Of a stretch of 64,000 nucleotides of DNA, positions 35,293 to 48,152 are shown piece after piece (position 1 is the first letter of the stretch; every line of letters begins with the position of its first letter). The stretch spans positions 62,001 to 126,000 of the forward strand of contig JAXDDX010000061.1 in assembly GCA_034670405.1 (NCBI GenBank). The letters are read 5' to 3'. The position numbers were made by a program, and so were the translations under genes. The DNA comes from Hoplostethus atlanticus. Lineage: Eukaryota > Chordata > Actinopteri > Trachichthyiformes > Trachichthyidae. The notes under the pieces are model-generated. The model had not been told where the DNA came from. It ran no database searches and saw only the letters and a program-made list of their open reading frames with translations.

Positions 35293-35752
35293 CCTCTCAG
35301 GATGGCATTAGTATTACCAGGGGGAGTCTGGTGATTGTTCATTCTTACCTCAGGTTTTACGAGAATTTTATCCCGGTAAAAATGACATACTGCATTTGGA
35401 GGGATGATTTTAATCCCGTCCGGATTGACATCTCCCCAGCATCTGGATTACAAGAGCCATATAACCAGTGGTGGGGTAGAGCAGCATCACTCTTTACATT
35501 AGATTACATGAAACTTCAATGATCCCGTTGGAGAAATGAAGTTGTTGCAGCACCAAAAGTGATTCAACAGGGAAAAAAGAACAGCACACAAAGCTGCTGC
35601 ATCTGGAGTTACAACAACATGGAGCTACGTGGTGCAGTCGAGTCCCTGGATTACCACGGCCCCCCAGTGAAATATTTTACTGCGTGCATGCGTGCATGGG
35701 CGAAATGAAATGACCGACCTCCCCCGGTAATACTAATGCCGTCCGGTGAGGG
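35293..35752. mobile_element. Non-autonomous TIR element, about 460 bp
   Basis: The inverted ends share the core GGCATTAGTATTACC followed by GGGGGAG on both sides (35303-35326 and 35719-35738 in reverse). The ends are about 34 bp with a few mismatches. The interior encodes nothing recognisable. Confidence 0.6.
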
Positions 35753-36083
35753 CTATAGAGGGTATTCCCAACTTTCTTGTTTTACGGCGTTGCCTTCCTT
35801 TAATACCTGATCAACATTCTAACCTAGTCTTGTTCTGTCAACATGTGACTGTTTGAAGTCAGATCACACAAAGAGAGCAAGCTGGACATCAGACCTTTGA
35901 TCTGACTGCCCTGTGTGTATGTGTGTGAGGAAGGAGAGAATGTGTCCGTAGGTGTGTGTGTGTGTGTGTGTGTGTGTTCTCTTGCTCTGGCTATTTCACA
36001 TTAAAGAGACACACTTGAGAGAGAAAAAGGAAAGGTAGATACTACCCTTTTGATCCTGTCCTTGGATGGAGATAGAGCAATAG

Positions 36084-36114
<31 letters not shown>

Positions 36115-36127
36115 CTTCTGAGGAGAC

Positions 36128-36199
36128 TATAAAAAGTCGGCAGCCTGGAGTCTTTTAACTGGCAGAAGTGCAAATGAGACAAAACAACAAGGATACAAG
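36128..36199 (+). promoter_or_regulatory. Candidate TATA promoter with a first non-coding exon
   Basis: TATAAAAAG at 36128-36136 is followed at the proper distance by about 42 nt that end in ACAAG|GTAAGA, a strong splice donor at 36200. This would be the layout of a small 5' non-coding exon of a plus-strand gene, but no downstream coding exon is recognised. Confidence 0.22.
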
Positions 36200-36245
36200 G
36201 TAAGATCATAGATTGGAGAGAGAGAGATAGAGAAGCGAAATGAGT

Positions 36246-36296
36246 GTTGAAGGAAGGAAGGAAGCAAGGAAGGAAGCAAGGAAGGAAGGAAGTAGG
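36246..36296. repeat. (GGAA)n-type microsatellite
   Basis: GGAA/GCAAGGAA units. A nine-base CAATATGAA tandem (four copies) follows at 36411-36447. Confidence 0.85.
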
Positions 36297-36449
36297 GATA
36301 GAGGAAAATATCTTTTGAGCAGGAGAAAAATCAGATGTTTAAAAAGTTGGATTGCTAAAAAATATGGAATCCTTTTTCACATGGGAAATACAGGCAGATC
36401 AGCCTACAAACAATATGAACAATATGAACAATATGAACAATATGAACAG

Positions 36450-37884
36450 CGCCCAGTGTTCATATGCACGTTCACATAACTTTGCAATCAGCCTATAAGT
36501 TGGCCAGAGGCAAGAAGACTGGCCAGGCCAATTTCTGTGATGATTGTCGCTGCGATATCCAGAGAAATAAGAGATTTGGCTGCTGCTGCAGAGAACAACA
36601 AGCCTTCCCCTGATGACCTGCTTCACCCTGCAGAGACAATAATCAATAAGTTCATTCTGCTGCAGGCTGTTGGGAATGTCGAAGAGGTCTCTACACATCC
36701 TGTACCTTGTGCCTTACAAAGAAGGAGTGGTCGGACGCTCCTCAGTACAATTGAACCTTACTTAGCAGATCCCAGAACAGTTTCAGACACAATACAGAAA
36801 TAAATTGAAATAAATAAATACTGAAATAAATGAGTAGGAAAATTAAGGAATAATGAAATGCATTGTTTTTTTTTCCTGATTACAGTTGTACTTGTTTATT
36901 TATTGAATTCTGTTCACTTTTATTTTTTCATTAATTCTCTGCATATTATTTTATACATTCATTTGTTAATGGATGTATTTATTTATTTCTAATTATGACC
37001 AATCCTGTCCTCCATACCTGAGGCCATAGAATAATGGACTAAAGCAATCTAGAGTCGAGACTATATTCTTTCACAGATTGGATTCACACTCAGCTAGGAT
37101 CTACTGTCTTAGTTTTTAGTGCCTTGCTCAATGGCACGTTGACAGTAATGATCAAGAGAGTGGAGAGGGCTACTTGTTTACTCTCTCTTCCTAGAATTTC
37201 CCAGCCAGACAAGGGATTATAACCATCCACGTTGAATCAAAAGCTTTCTTGTGCTAGCTCGATAAAGTTTACTACGTCAAACCCGTATCTTAAAACGCTG
37301 GGGAGGGATTAAAGACCAGACAACCAGGGGGACAAAACACGAGAACCTTCAGAGAGAGCTGGAGCGGAGGTCACTTTCAGTCAGCCAAATCCAATTGGCA
37401 CTCTCAGTCAGTTGGAATCCATTCACTTAACATCAACTTCAAAATACATCATATTGCAGCATGTACACGCACAGCGACTCCATTTGCACTGGAAACATTA
37501 CCAGTGTGTGTGTGTGTGTGTGGGACACCATTTATACTGGTTTTGTTGTCAGCAAGGGAAATAAGCATTTTCATCATGTTGTTGTCCCATTCGGTTTTCA
37601 AATGATATCATGGCGTCATTAAGAGCCAACCCATTCTCTCCTGTTCTACTGCAGTCAATCCCCAGACATCAGAGAGATTGATGGTGCAAACATTCCATCT
37701 CGTCTCCGCCGAATCCAAATTACACTTCAGGTAAAGCAAAGGCAATGGGGTCAGCTTGTAATCTGCTAAACCATAATCACTCTCATGCATAATAGAACGG
37801 TCTGGGGTGTAATAATAACGCAGACGTGGAGATAGCTAGCTGCCGAGGCAATCACTTATTTGCTGTAGACATTTCCATTTGACG
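36450..37884. other. Gene-free stretch with one exon-like block
   Basis: An open frame at 36537-36803 (88 codons, plus strand) has no recognisable domain. The segment 37655-37730 is bounded by exon-like splice sites and lies in a block that looks constrained; see findings. Otherwise nothing is identified. Confidence 0.35.
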
Positions 37885-37940
37885 TTCTCGGGGCATTTAG
37901 CTGATGCTTTCATCCAGAGCTACTTACAATAAAGGACACG
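37885..37940 (-). mobile_element. SINE 3' tail, reverse orientation
   Basis: On the minus strand the sequence reads TAAGTAGCTCTGGATGAAAG and then CATCAGCTAAATGCC, the common tail of teleost tRNA SINEs. The 5' part is missing. Confidence 0.55.
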
Positions 37941-38439
37941 AGCCGAAAAACAAGAGGAGAAAGCCAGCCTTTTCCATCAGGGACCCCTCGACTGCTGGAT
38001 GACCCCATTAGGAGAGTAACTTCTTTTAAGTCTTTCTTTTTACATTTCAGGTTTAGCCGTTGTCCAGAGCGCCTGAGTGGTGATGAGACTGTGAGAGTTT
38101 GACTTGTTTAGCTGAAGGTGTCAGCTGAGGATTGGCTGGGTTCTTTTGAAGTCATAACAGAGGTGAACAAATCATACATTTATCTAGAAGTCCACGTAAA
38201 AACCTGGTAGCCCACAACAGGTTTGTGGTGGTCCGTTCAGGCCCACTCAAAGAATTACTAACTTCGATATGGCAACCCTTGCACATGTATATGGCACATA
38301 TTCTTTTTATTCTATTGTTATTATCTTATTTCGTATATCTTTTCATATATTTTAGTGAATTTCTCTTTTTTATATTGTATTATTGACCTTTGCCTTTTAC
38401 AATACTTGCCTTTATTCTTGTTTTGTTTTTATTCTTCTC
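37941..38439. other. Gene-free stretch
   Basis: I see nothing that can be named. Confidence 0.45.
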
Positions 38440-38537
38440 TTGCTATGTTTATTGTTATGCACCAAACAGTCAAAGTCAAATTCCTTGTATGTGAAAACAT
38501 ATTTCGCAATAAAACTGATTCTGATTCTGATTCTGTA
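38440..38537 (+). mobile_element. LINE 3' tail with (ATTCTG)n end
   Basis: CAAATTCCTTGTATGTGAAA, then CAATAAAACTGATTCTGATT with tandem ATTCTG. This is the typical 3' terminus of teleost L2/CR1-like LINEs, which end in short tandem repeats instead of poly(A). Confidence 0.6.
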
Positions 38538-39621
38538 GCATCAGCAGGGAAAGAATCACAATGGATCATTTCAATCATTCAATCACGTATATATATATAT
38601 TTATTTTGAGATTTACATTTTTATGACATTTCTGATGTATTATGATACACTTTCAACTTCAGAGTGAGACTTTTTGGGGTGTTTTACGGCTAAGGTGTCT
38701 GGTCCCTCCTGTTGTCATCAGCCAGTGATCAGTGTAAGGACCTGAGTTGAATTCCTGCAGATCTGGACCATCACAAGATATTGGTAAGCTGACCCTCGCT
38801 GTACTCAGACAGGCTTACTCTCAAGTTACTGATTGTGAGGAGCACTTCAACAATGGATTGATGGGTCGCTGGTGCTTCGCTTGAATTTTCAACAGCATCC
38901 AGTCCCACACAAGTAACTCCATATCTCTGCTGGGAGAATATAGGCTTCTTATCATCGCCGTACTGTCTGAGCAGCTCTCCTTCATAGGGCAATTTCCTCA
39001 TGTTAAAAACTAGGAATTTGATACTTGATACTTGAAAAGTTAACCCTGTTATCAAGGTATTTAAAGGCTGAATCAGTGAGTGAATCGGGTTTCAGCAGAA
39101 CAAGGCTTGAGTGAAATGAGGAAAATCCCTCCATCCTAGTCGTGGCTGTAGCGGAGGTGTAGCTTGCATCAGGGTTTTGAGTGGACGGCGGAGCAGCGTA
39201 TGTACTGTGACTGTGCACGAGTTTGAATCCCTGTTCATAATGCGATTACACACTTGTCTCCTGCCTCCGCATCTTTTATACTCCGAAATATGCAATTTGT
39301 AATCTGTCAAAGAAATGTGTCCGGGGTGTCCAAGCAGAACAAAACCACCCTTGCTCACAACTCATCAAGAAACACACCACTGAAGAGAGCACGATGTAAA
39401 GTGAAGGTTGTGTGAAATATACCAAGAGGAGCGACATCATGCTTGTGTGTGTGTGGGAGTTTCTGTGTGTCTATTTTAGTGTTTGGGTGTGTAAATGTTG
39501 TGTCTGTTGAGTTTGAGTTTGTGTTTGTTTGTGCATGTAATTGTGGGTCTGTCTGTCTTGCGGTCAGTCAGTTTGTCTGTCTGTGTGTACCTGCCTGTAA
39601 GTATGTGTTCGTATCTGTAAA
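38538..39621. other. Gene-free stretch
   Basis: No exon or named repeat is recognised. Short GT-rich segments appear near 39440-39600. Confidence 0.45.
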
Positions 39622-39900
39622 TGGACTGCACTTATAAAGCGCCTTTCTAATCTTTCTGACCACTCAAAGCGCTTTACACTCACAATCACCCCATTCACAC
39701 ACATTCACACACTGATGGCAGGGGGGCTACCATGCAAGGTGCCAACTTGCACATCGGGGGAACCTAATCGTTCACACACACACTCACACACACCGAAGGC
39801 GCAGCTTCGGGAGCAATTTGGGGGTTCAGTATCTTGCCCAAGGACACTTCGACATGCGGACTGGAGGAGTTGGGGGTCGAACTGCCGATCTTCTGTCTTT
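39622..39900 (+). mobile_element. Dispersed teleost repeat (SINE- or MITE-like)
   Basis: It contains the widespread phrase CTTATAAAGCGCCTTTCTAA, then CACTCAAAGCGCTTTACACT, CATTCACACACTGATGGCAG and CCCAAGGACACTTCGACATG. This is a common interspersed fish repeat; I cannot name its class with certainty. Confidence 0.6.
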
Positions 39901-41720
39901 TTCAATATATGTAGAGTGTGTAAACGTCTGTCTGCCTGTCTGCCGGTCAGTTTGCCTGTGTGTGTATGTGTGTGTTCCTGTCTTTTCTATCTTGTGTACG
40001 AGTGTGTAAATGTCAGTGAATGTGTGTGTTTGTCTATCTGGTGATCAGCATGTCTGTGTATATGTGAGTATCTGTGTGTGTGTGTGTGTGTGTGTGTGCA
40101 CTTGACGGCAAACATGCAAGCTCTTTCCCCCAGAGCCATTTGAGTCTGATAATTGCAACCCTCAGCCTCACGGACTGATTTCCACTTGTCTGCCCTGAAT
40201 TTCAATATAGCTGCTCTTTACTGGGCCTTCTACATGACGCAGAGAAAGAGAGAAGGGAAGAAAAGAGTTTGTTTTGTTTGTCTGTTTTCTCTCAATGTCT
40301 GACTGTTTTGTCAGAACAGATAAGGAGCTTAAGTGTGTTTTCAAGATGTGGGAGGGAAGTGGTCTGTGGTCGCCATGTGAAGTGTATCAGCCAACTCATC
40401 ATCAAAGGATGTTGACTTGAATGTGGAGGACCATTCAATCATTCAAACTGCGTTCTTGAAGGGGCACCGTGACATTTTAAAATTTTCCTTGGTTATTTGT
40501 CCCTCGGTTTCCTTAAATATCTCGCCAGTGTTTCTCACTGAAACCACAAGGCAACAGCCAGCTGGAAGGGTGCTGCTAGATGTTCAATAAGGAATATCGA
40601 GGTGTTTTAAGGGAAACGAGCATCTGCATGAACGAACGCACTGAGCAATTTTCTGTTGATTAGACATTGAAAAGACTAAATGTTTTATAGTGTCCAGGCT
40701 GTAGGGTTTACAGGCAGTTTAATAGACGTCTGTCAAAATTAAAGCATTATCTTGTACATATGGACTTGGACTTGGACTTGGACTTGGACTTGTCAACATC
40801 CATTCAATATCAAACTGTTTGCTGGGTGGTATGAAAGTAAAACTCACTATGGAATATTATTGACATTAGTTTTAAGTTATGAGCTTTACATACATGATGG
40901 TAGGATTTTAGAGGATATAATTATCTGTGTTTTAGAAATATTGAGTAATGAATATATAGCAACACAGGAAAAGTTCATCTCAGAGCATCAAGGTCTGGTA
41001 GGTAGGTATGTTATTAAAGACCTATGGTAGGTCTATAATAATAACAACATGATGATGCCTTCATGGAACTGAACCTTTTTTGTTAAAAGTGTCATTTAAT
41101 TATCTTTTGTTGTAAAATAGTTATTCACTTAAAAGGATTTGTGAATAATTTCAACCCTTTGACTTTAATTCTGTCAGCCTTTATTCAGGCAGTCTTCAGT
41201 AAAAAGCCCTACCAAGAAAAATGGAGTTACAGTTATCAAAGAACCGATAGATGAACCATTATCAAAATTAGATTGCCCTCTTGGAGCGAGAGAGACAGCA
41301 ATCACAGAACCGATGGAGAAAAGCATCATGAAATAAGAAATATCCTTCAGAAGGACTGAGGCGGGAGCTCAAACAGTCATCAGAAACAACTGATGATTCA
41401 GACGGGGCGAGCTGATGTTGTGGTTCCTCCTCGAATGTTTATCGCTGTTCAAAGACAGTGGAAATTTCCTATTAATGAACTGTCTCTGAACTGGTTTCTC
41501 TTCCTTCTTTTCTCAGCTGTTTCTTTTCATGGGGGTATTAGAGGAAATCAAAGCTGAGTGCTCTGCTACCAACACAGTGATCAATCTTTTCATGGAGATC
41601 CGCTTTGATGTTGTAATGAGCCCAGTGTGGTAGACTATTATTACCCAGAGAGAGAAGAGAGAGAGACAGAGCGAGTAAAAAGGATTGATGGAGAGATGTT
41701 AGAGAGGAGTAAGTGAAAGC
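39901..41720. other. Gene-free stretch
   Basis: A GGACTT hexamer repeat (five copies) lies at 40762-40792 and GT-rich sequence at 40070-40100. A short phrase at 40789-40826 recurs at 55177-55211, which suggests an unnamed dispersed repeat. No exon. Confidence 0.45.
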
Positions 41721-42195
41721 CAGGGTGCGTTCACGTCAACAAGTTTGAAGCGGTGTATTCGAAGCATTTATCCCTTTTTGTTCAGTTTGTTTGGGCAGGT
41801 GAAGACGATGCCATGCGAACTCGGGAGACGCCTGGAAATGTGGGTCTTGGTCCTCTTCTAAGCAAACTGTGGTGCGGTTCGTTCAGAGTGAGAACATCAT
41901 CCGAACCAACTACAGGAAACAACCCCAACACGGCTGAAGCTCATATTCAGCTACTTCTTTATGTGTTTGTAAGTGGTATGGACACCAGAGAAGGTAAATC
42001 ATGGAGTGCATCATGCTGCTAAAGTTACCGGGACTCTGTCCAATAACCAAGCTACTTGTGAGTTCATGCGACTTTTGTTGACAAGCTCTTGTTCAATTGT
42101 AATTGGCCAGTGTGAACCTAAATGAACCAAATACAAAAATGCATCAAAAATAACTTTTCCACTATGGTTTGGACTGTAGGTGTGATCACACCCTG
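41721..42195. mobile_element. hAT-like MITE, about 475 bp
   Basis: The left end CAGGGTGCGTTCACG and the right end (reverse complement CAGGGTGTGATCACACC) resemble the ends of non-autonomous hAT elements common in fish. The interior holds inverted GAACCAA-like motifs and no transposase. The target duplication is unclear. Confidence 0.5.
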
Positions 42196-45150
42196 AAAGA
42201 GAAAAAAATACACTTCTAGCACCAGTGGACCATCACGGCCCATTCAGCATCAAAAAGAGAAAGAGAGATGATAGATGAGACAGAGAGAGAGAGACAGAGA
42301 CAAAGGGAGAGACAGAGATAGGGAAGGAGAGACTGCAGTGATTGCCTTTCCCAGAAGTTCAGTGATGAATGGCTGCAGCTGAAAAAGACCTGATCAGTTT
42401 CATCAGTATTCTCCACGCCGGGAACACCAGCACTGCTACAGAAAATGCTAAATTATTTCAAATTATAGTATTTTTTTGAATAAAGTTTGCCCACCTTTTA
42501 TAGGCTGAAGTTTACCCAATCTTTAAAAGGTTTTCTTTGTGTTTAAATTGCCTCTAGTGATCGCAGAGTGACATTCAATGGTTACCTGGTGTTTTATTTA
42601 CCGCTACATCGACATAGTTATCATATAGTATGGGGACAAAGTGAGGGGTTTAAAGAGTTTCATTGCAAAAGAGATATCCAACACTTCACAAAACTGACAC
42701 CTACTCTTACAAAATGATTGAAAGCAAAAAAATCAAGGCAACTTCTTGTTCCATTAATGGATATTAGGAAACGTAGGTTCTGGTTGACAAAATGATAACA
42801 CTTTTACAAATGGATGCTATAAAAGAAAGAGCTAATGCTGGGAGATAATAGACTAAGGGTATCAAATACAGCAAGCGTGCAGTAAAATGTTTCATTGTGT
42901 GTCTGTAATTGTCATTGATTGTTTCAACCTCCCATTGAGAAATAAACCATTTCGCCATCAGGTACTGATGTTTCCATGGCAACTATTGTACTACAGTACC
43001 CATAAGCCTAGCTAACTCCAGTCACATGCCTGAGGTAAAGCTAATTTTGAGTTTGCTAAGAACCCCTAGCGTCCTACTTCAAGAATGAGGAAAAACATTT
43101 TAGTAGAGGCAAAAAATCATTTAAAATCTGGACATGGAGAGTGTAGCTCTTCTGTATTCTATACTATGTAGGCTCTAAACTAGACAACTAGTCAAACCAA
43201 AAATCACTTAAAAATGAACAATGTCAGATTTGTATGTAAAAATACTCCTGTCTTAAAGGTCTCAATCCCAAAGTGGAGCTGCAACAGAGGAGAGTGTCCC
43301 ATTCCTCCTAATTGAAGCACTGTAGATTTACCCTATTACTCTGACACCCCAGCTGTAGAGTCATAGTGCTTTTTCTCAAAATGGATATATAGCACTCAGA
43401 AAACTCTTCAACTGTCAAAACTGGCATCAATAAAAATCATTGATTCGTGCACTGGGGAGCTACTCCTGCAAAATAGTAAATTGCAGCATTTTGAAGAAAA
43501 AAAAAAACAGTAGGGAGCAACAACTTGCTATTTATGGGCTGTGACAAGGCAATGCATTACAAGCAAATAAAGATGCAGATTCATGCATGAGACTGTTGTA
43601 AGTCAAGAGCTATTCAATGCAAAAGTAGTCAAAGTAGCTTGCCCTTTTCCTCGCGCTGCAAGGTTGCGGTAATTAGGGGTGTTTTTCACCAAAAAGCAGA
43701 CAGCGTTATTATTCCAATTGGAGTGCTGAAAAATCACTCTGTAGTACTTTACATCACCACGTAGAGAGAACGGAGAGAGAGAGTCTTATCTGAATTAAAA
43801 GCTCTCTGCCATGTTGTGCCGTCCTCTCTAAGCCGCTGCCTTTCCCCCAAGGTCAACAGCAAAATAAATGTCTTTATGGGTTTTGTTTGTCAGTTCTCTG
43901 CAGAAACCTTGTCCAATTACACTTTTTTGTTTAACTGTAACTGGCAGCTGACATGGCCCCCTGTGTTCAGATGAATTCTGACCCCATCACCTATAGGCAA
44001 AGCATGGATAAAGTATTATAAGAAGTGCTGCAGAATCTCAAAAGTAAGCAGGCATTGAAGAAAAACCACAATATTATTTTTATAAACATGTATTTTATAT
44101 ATACAGAACTGTGCCAACTGTCAATTACAGTTCAAAAAGGCAAAATTGGTGATGATGTTCCCGCAGGACAGCAGAGATCATCTGGATAAGGACTGCTGTG
44201 TCTTATCTCCATACCTCTGCAACCTCAAGAGCAGATTAATAAACATCTTTAGACTTCCCTATCCTCCTAGTCGATTAAGTTTTTCTGCTGAGACGGTGTT
44301 TCAGTCAAGCAACATTTGTTAGGTGGTTAAAATTGTATACATACATACAATAGCAAGAGGATGTGTGCTCAGTCAAACTTCCCCAGATAAATACAAGTAA
44401 ACCTGTCACAAGTCAGAACAATTAGCTTGACATGTAGGTGTTTTGTCAGTTTGTCAGTTGCATGTTATGATGAAAATCAGGTATGATGAGGCCTGCAATG
44501 ATGAGTTTACACAGGGAGCACACCGGTCACTCCAGCTGCTGATTGCGTTGAGGATGGGTACTAGGGATGAGCTGATCACGTCGTAGTCAGAATTGGATCC
44601 GTATCCATAGGACAATACTGATTGAGGTACTAGCCTACTCAATCCTAGCTGTCTATGTGTCTTTTGCTTGCTTGATCAAGGCTTTTTTTTTTTCCAATTA
44701 TGATCATTTTGTTGCTATTAGATTATTAGATTAACACGGATTCATCTCAAATTAAAACAAATATGATTTCTCCAATCACAGATGCCGGTCCAAAATAGTC
44801 GGACAACAACAGTGCTCAGAAAAAACACGACATCCCCACCGGATACTGGTTTTGTCCCATCAATCAGCCCGCCCCCTAATGGCTACAAAGAAGTAAAGAA
44901 AGAAGACAGAAAGACCTTCATTCATTCAAGGGAACCTTTCACAGCTTTTTAAAAAGCTGGCACAAGTGGTGGTGTGGGACAAACACAATATGAATCCCCC
45001 CCGTCTCTTTTCATCCCTCCCTCTCTCCCTGCAGGATTTCCTCTCTCCATCATCCTCCTCAATTTTGCCCTCACTCCTCCCTCATCATCCACAGATGTCT
45101 GAACAAAACGCGGTTATTTTCCAGAGGCAAGAACCATGGTAACTCAACAA
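42196..45150. other. Gene-free stretch
   Basis: Mostly unique sequence with GA-rich patches near 42250-42330. A SINE-like tail motif (GTGTGCTCAGTCAAACTTCC) occurs near 44363-44390. No gene recognised. Confidence 0.5.
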
Positions 45151-45156
45151 ACACGC

Positions 45157-45180
45157 ACGTACACACACACACACACACAT

Positions 45181-45225
<45 letters not shown>

Positions 45226-45372
45226 CATATGCACAAATGACACATAACTCTCTAACCTACGCCTTCCTGCCTCCAGTCACTAAACACACACACATACACA
45301 CAAATACGAACATACATGCCTACACACACGAGCGTGCACACACACTCCTGCTCCCTATACACACACCTCCGA

Positions 45373-45417
<45 letters not shown>
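45157..45417. repeat. Two (CA)n microsatellites
   Basis: CA tracts lie at 45157-45222 and 45378-45417, with CA-rich sequence between them. Confidence 0.88.
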
Positions 45418-45418
<1 letters not shown>

Positions 45419-47269
45419 CTCCCTATAATCTCTCGTCTTTATGTCTCCTCTCCCCTATTATGTGGGGATTTTCCATCTGATGGAGATTCCAGCAGCAGCC
45501 ACTCTGAGGCGATCTAATTAGCCGTAGATGGACGGCGTCCAATGCAACTAAATGAACGGAGATCTGCCAGTGGACAAATCATTTTAACCCTGACAAGAAA
45601 GGGGGCATCTAGCAGCGCTAATCACAATCACAGGGAAAGTTCCCAGAAAAAAAAGGGAGTGCATCTGCTCTGAGGCTGCATTTACACCGGAACTAAAAAG
45701 CTGATTTGTTTTTTTCTCTTTGTGGCACGGATCTCAACAGGGTGAGACCATATGTTATAGATTTTTTGCTACATTTATTGCGCAGATGTTGATCTTTTCA
45801 TGGCTGTTTAAGGCTGCGCTCACACTGCAGGCAATTATTCTTTTTCGTTGGTGACAGATCTATTTTCATGTGTTTTTAATCTAATGTGGGCAGATGTACA
45901 AGAACAAAAAACATCACACCCGTCATGGCGCCCGTGCTATTTTGGTCGAGCTAGCTAACATGGACGGTGCTCAAAGATAGCTCTTTATTTATTGGATTTT
46001 GACTTCATCACCAGATGATACAAGCAAGAAAGAACTATAACAGTTGTGTCTATCTATCTGGTGCAAAGGATTGATGTTTTTTTTGAAATATTTTACAATG
46101 ATAGTTAGTTACCATTAGTACTGCATGTGGGAGATTTTGTCAGCTTTCAATTACAGTTATAAAATGTACTGTAAATAGTGAAATTGTATTATTGTCAGTC
46201 GTGTGTCATGAAACTACTTCTAGAAAAGTTGAATTAAAGCAGAATTAACTGACTGTAAACCTTCGGTCAGCGGGGAAATATTTGAATGACCCTCTCTGTG
46301 AATTGAAAGCTGTTAGTGGTCCTTTGGCCCCCATCAACCTTTCTAAAGTACTATTTAATACCCCTTCCTCTACCTATATCCATCCATCTCTCACTTTATC
46401 CCCCTCTCTCTCTCTGCCTGCCTTTATACCCCTCTCTTTCTTTATGGCTCCCTCTCTCCCTCTATTCATCTATTACTTTATGCTCCATCCATCTGTCCTT
46501 TGACCTCTGTCCATCCGCCCATCCATGCCTCCTTGATGGAGTGTGCAAAGCCTTGATTCTTAGTCTACCGAGGGATTACATCTACAGATTTCCTCTCTCT
46601 TCCTGTCTCCCCCCCCGACTCTCTCCCCCTCTCCCATGCTCTTTATAGGTCTTTTCTACTTCACTCTGTACCACTTGTTCTCTCGCTCTCTCCCTCCCCC
46701 TCCCTCTACCGACATTTCATTTTCTCCCTCTCCATCTCCCTCTCTATCTGGCCCTCTCTCTGAGCGAGTAATCCCTTGGTCCTAGGTAGGATTGCTTGAC
46801 CGATGGAGGAGATGCAGAGCTTTTTGTTGACTCTTAGTGAGGTAATCTACACTGTGATGTGGAGAGTTTGTCTGCGGCTAAAACGATTGGACAGAGGGCT
46901 TACCGAAAGAGAAATCACTTAGGGAGAGAAGAGAGAGGGGGGAACAAGATGAAAGGAGAAAGAGAGACTCTGACAGAAGAGAAAAGCAGATAAGGTAGAG
47001 AATAGAGAGATGTGGCGTGTGGTCAAAACACTGTCAACCCAATCCAATTGGAGACTACAATGACAATGAAAGTCCAAAGTATTCATTCATCACTTTGTCA
47101 GCGACGGTTACAAGTTGAGTGTAAAAACATGTTTGGTTTCATCTGAAAGGGAATGTTCATTCTAAAAAAAAAACATCACATGTGTTTTTACTATCACCCG
47201 AGACAGTACAGACCAGATTTGAGAACATCAACTAGAAACAAGAGATTCTAATGCCTGAGCAGCTCTAGT
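45418..47269. other. Gene-free stretch, possible conserved block at 45480-45620
   Basis: The block after the microsatellite is GC-balanced and free of simple repeats, and it contains homeodomain-type CTAATTAGC sites. It could be a conserved non-coding element. CT-rich sequence fills 46380-46760. No exon recognised. Confidence 0.4.
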
Positions 47270-47695
47270 GTCAGTGAGTGGAGAAAGTGAATCAGTAATG
47301 CTCTCTCACCTACTACTGTTGAGGTGCTCTTGAGCAAGGCATTTAACCCCCAATGGCTCTTGTGGAGCTGCTCAGTGGCCGACAGTAGAAGGCTGTGTGT
47401 ATGTGTGTAACAATGTGTATAAGTGTGTAACAGTGTGTGTAACAATGTGTATAACTGTGTAACAATGTGTATAACTGTGTAACAATGTGTGTAACAATGA
47501 CTGTAACAATGTGTGTAATAGTGTGTATAACTGTGTAACAATGTGTGTAAGAAAGTGTGTAACAGTGTGTATAACTGTGTAACAATATGTAACAATGTGT
47601 GTAACAATGTGTATAACTGTACATGTGAAGCAGGGCGTCACTGCATGCTCAGTCAACTTTCCCTAAATAAAGTTGAAATAAATACATGAATTTGT
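47270..47695 (+). mobile_element. tRNA-derived SINE (family A) split by an internal decamer minisatellite
   Basis: The body (CTACTACTGTTGAGGTGCTC, TTGAGCAAGGCATTTAACCC, CAGTGGCCGACAGTAGAAGG) and the tail (GTGCTCAGTCAACTTT-like, then AAATAAAG) match the family. Between them, 47394-47612 is a TGTGTAACAA tandem that apparently expanded from the GTGTGAATGTG-type interior of the SINE. Confidence 0.7.
47394..47612. repeat. TGTGTAACAA decamer minisatellite
   Basis: Roughly 20 copies of a 10-12 bp unit (TGTGTAACAA / TGTGTATAACTG). It keeps several minus frames open as Tyr-Thr-His-Cys repeats, which are not genes. Confidence 0.88.
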
Positions 47696-47988
47696 TTTTG
47701 CTATAATAAAGATTTGATCTTATTTGGCAGAGCTGACAGACTCTTAACTAGGATACCTCGTTAGGATGCATCTATTTTGTATGTGATCAGTGAAATCCCA
47801 AATTAGGACACACAACACAACAATTATAAATGTCTCACAATATCTGCTTTGATTCTCAACCACTAAGATGGAAAAACACACTTGCTCTCATGTACAAAAG
47901 GCAACCCACAGTGTGAGACAGCACTAACACTAATGAGAAAACAGATTGATTGGGAAAAGAGGGAGATACTCTTAGTGGATAAATGTTG

Positions 47989-47990
47989 TT

Positions 47991-48041
<51 letters not shown>

Positions 48042-48091
48042 CACTCATACATATTGGCATGGAAAAGCACACACATGCACACACTCCCTCC

Positions 48092-48152
<61 letters not shown>

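Noticed and set aside
47343-47656. His/Tyr/Cys-rich open frames on the minus strand
   Set aside because: They are translations of the TGTGTAACAA minisatellite.
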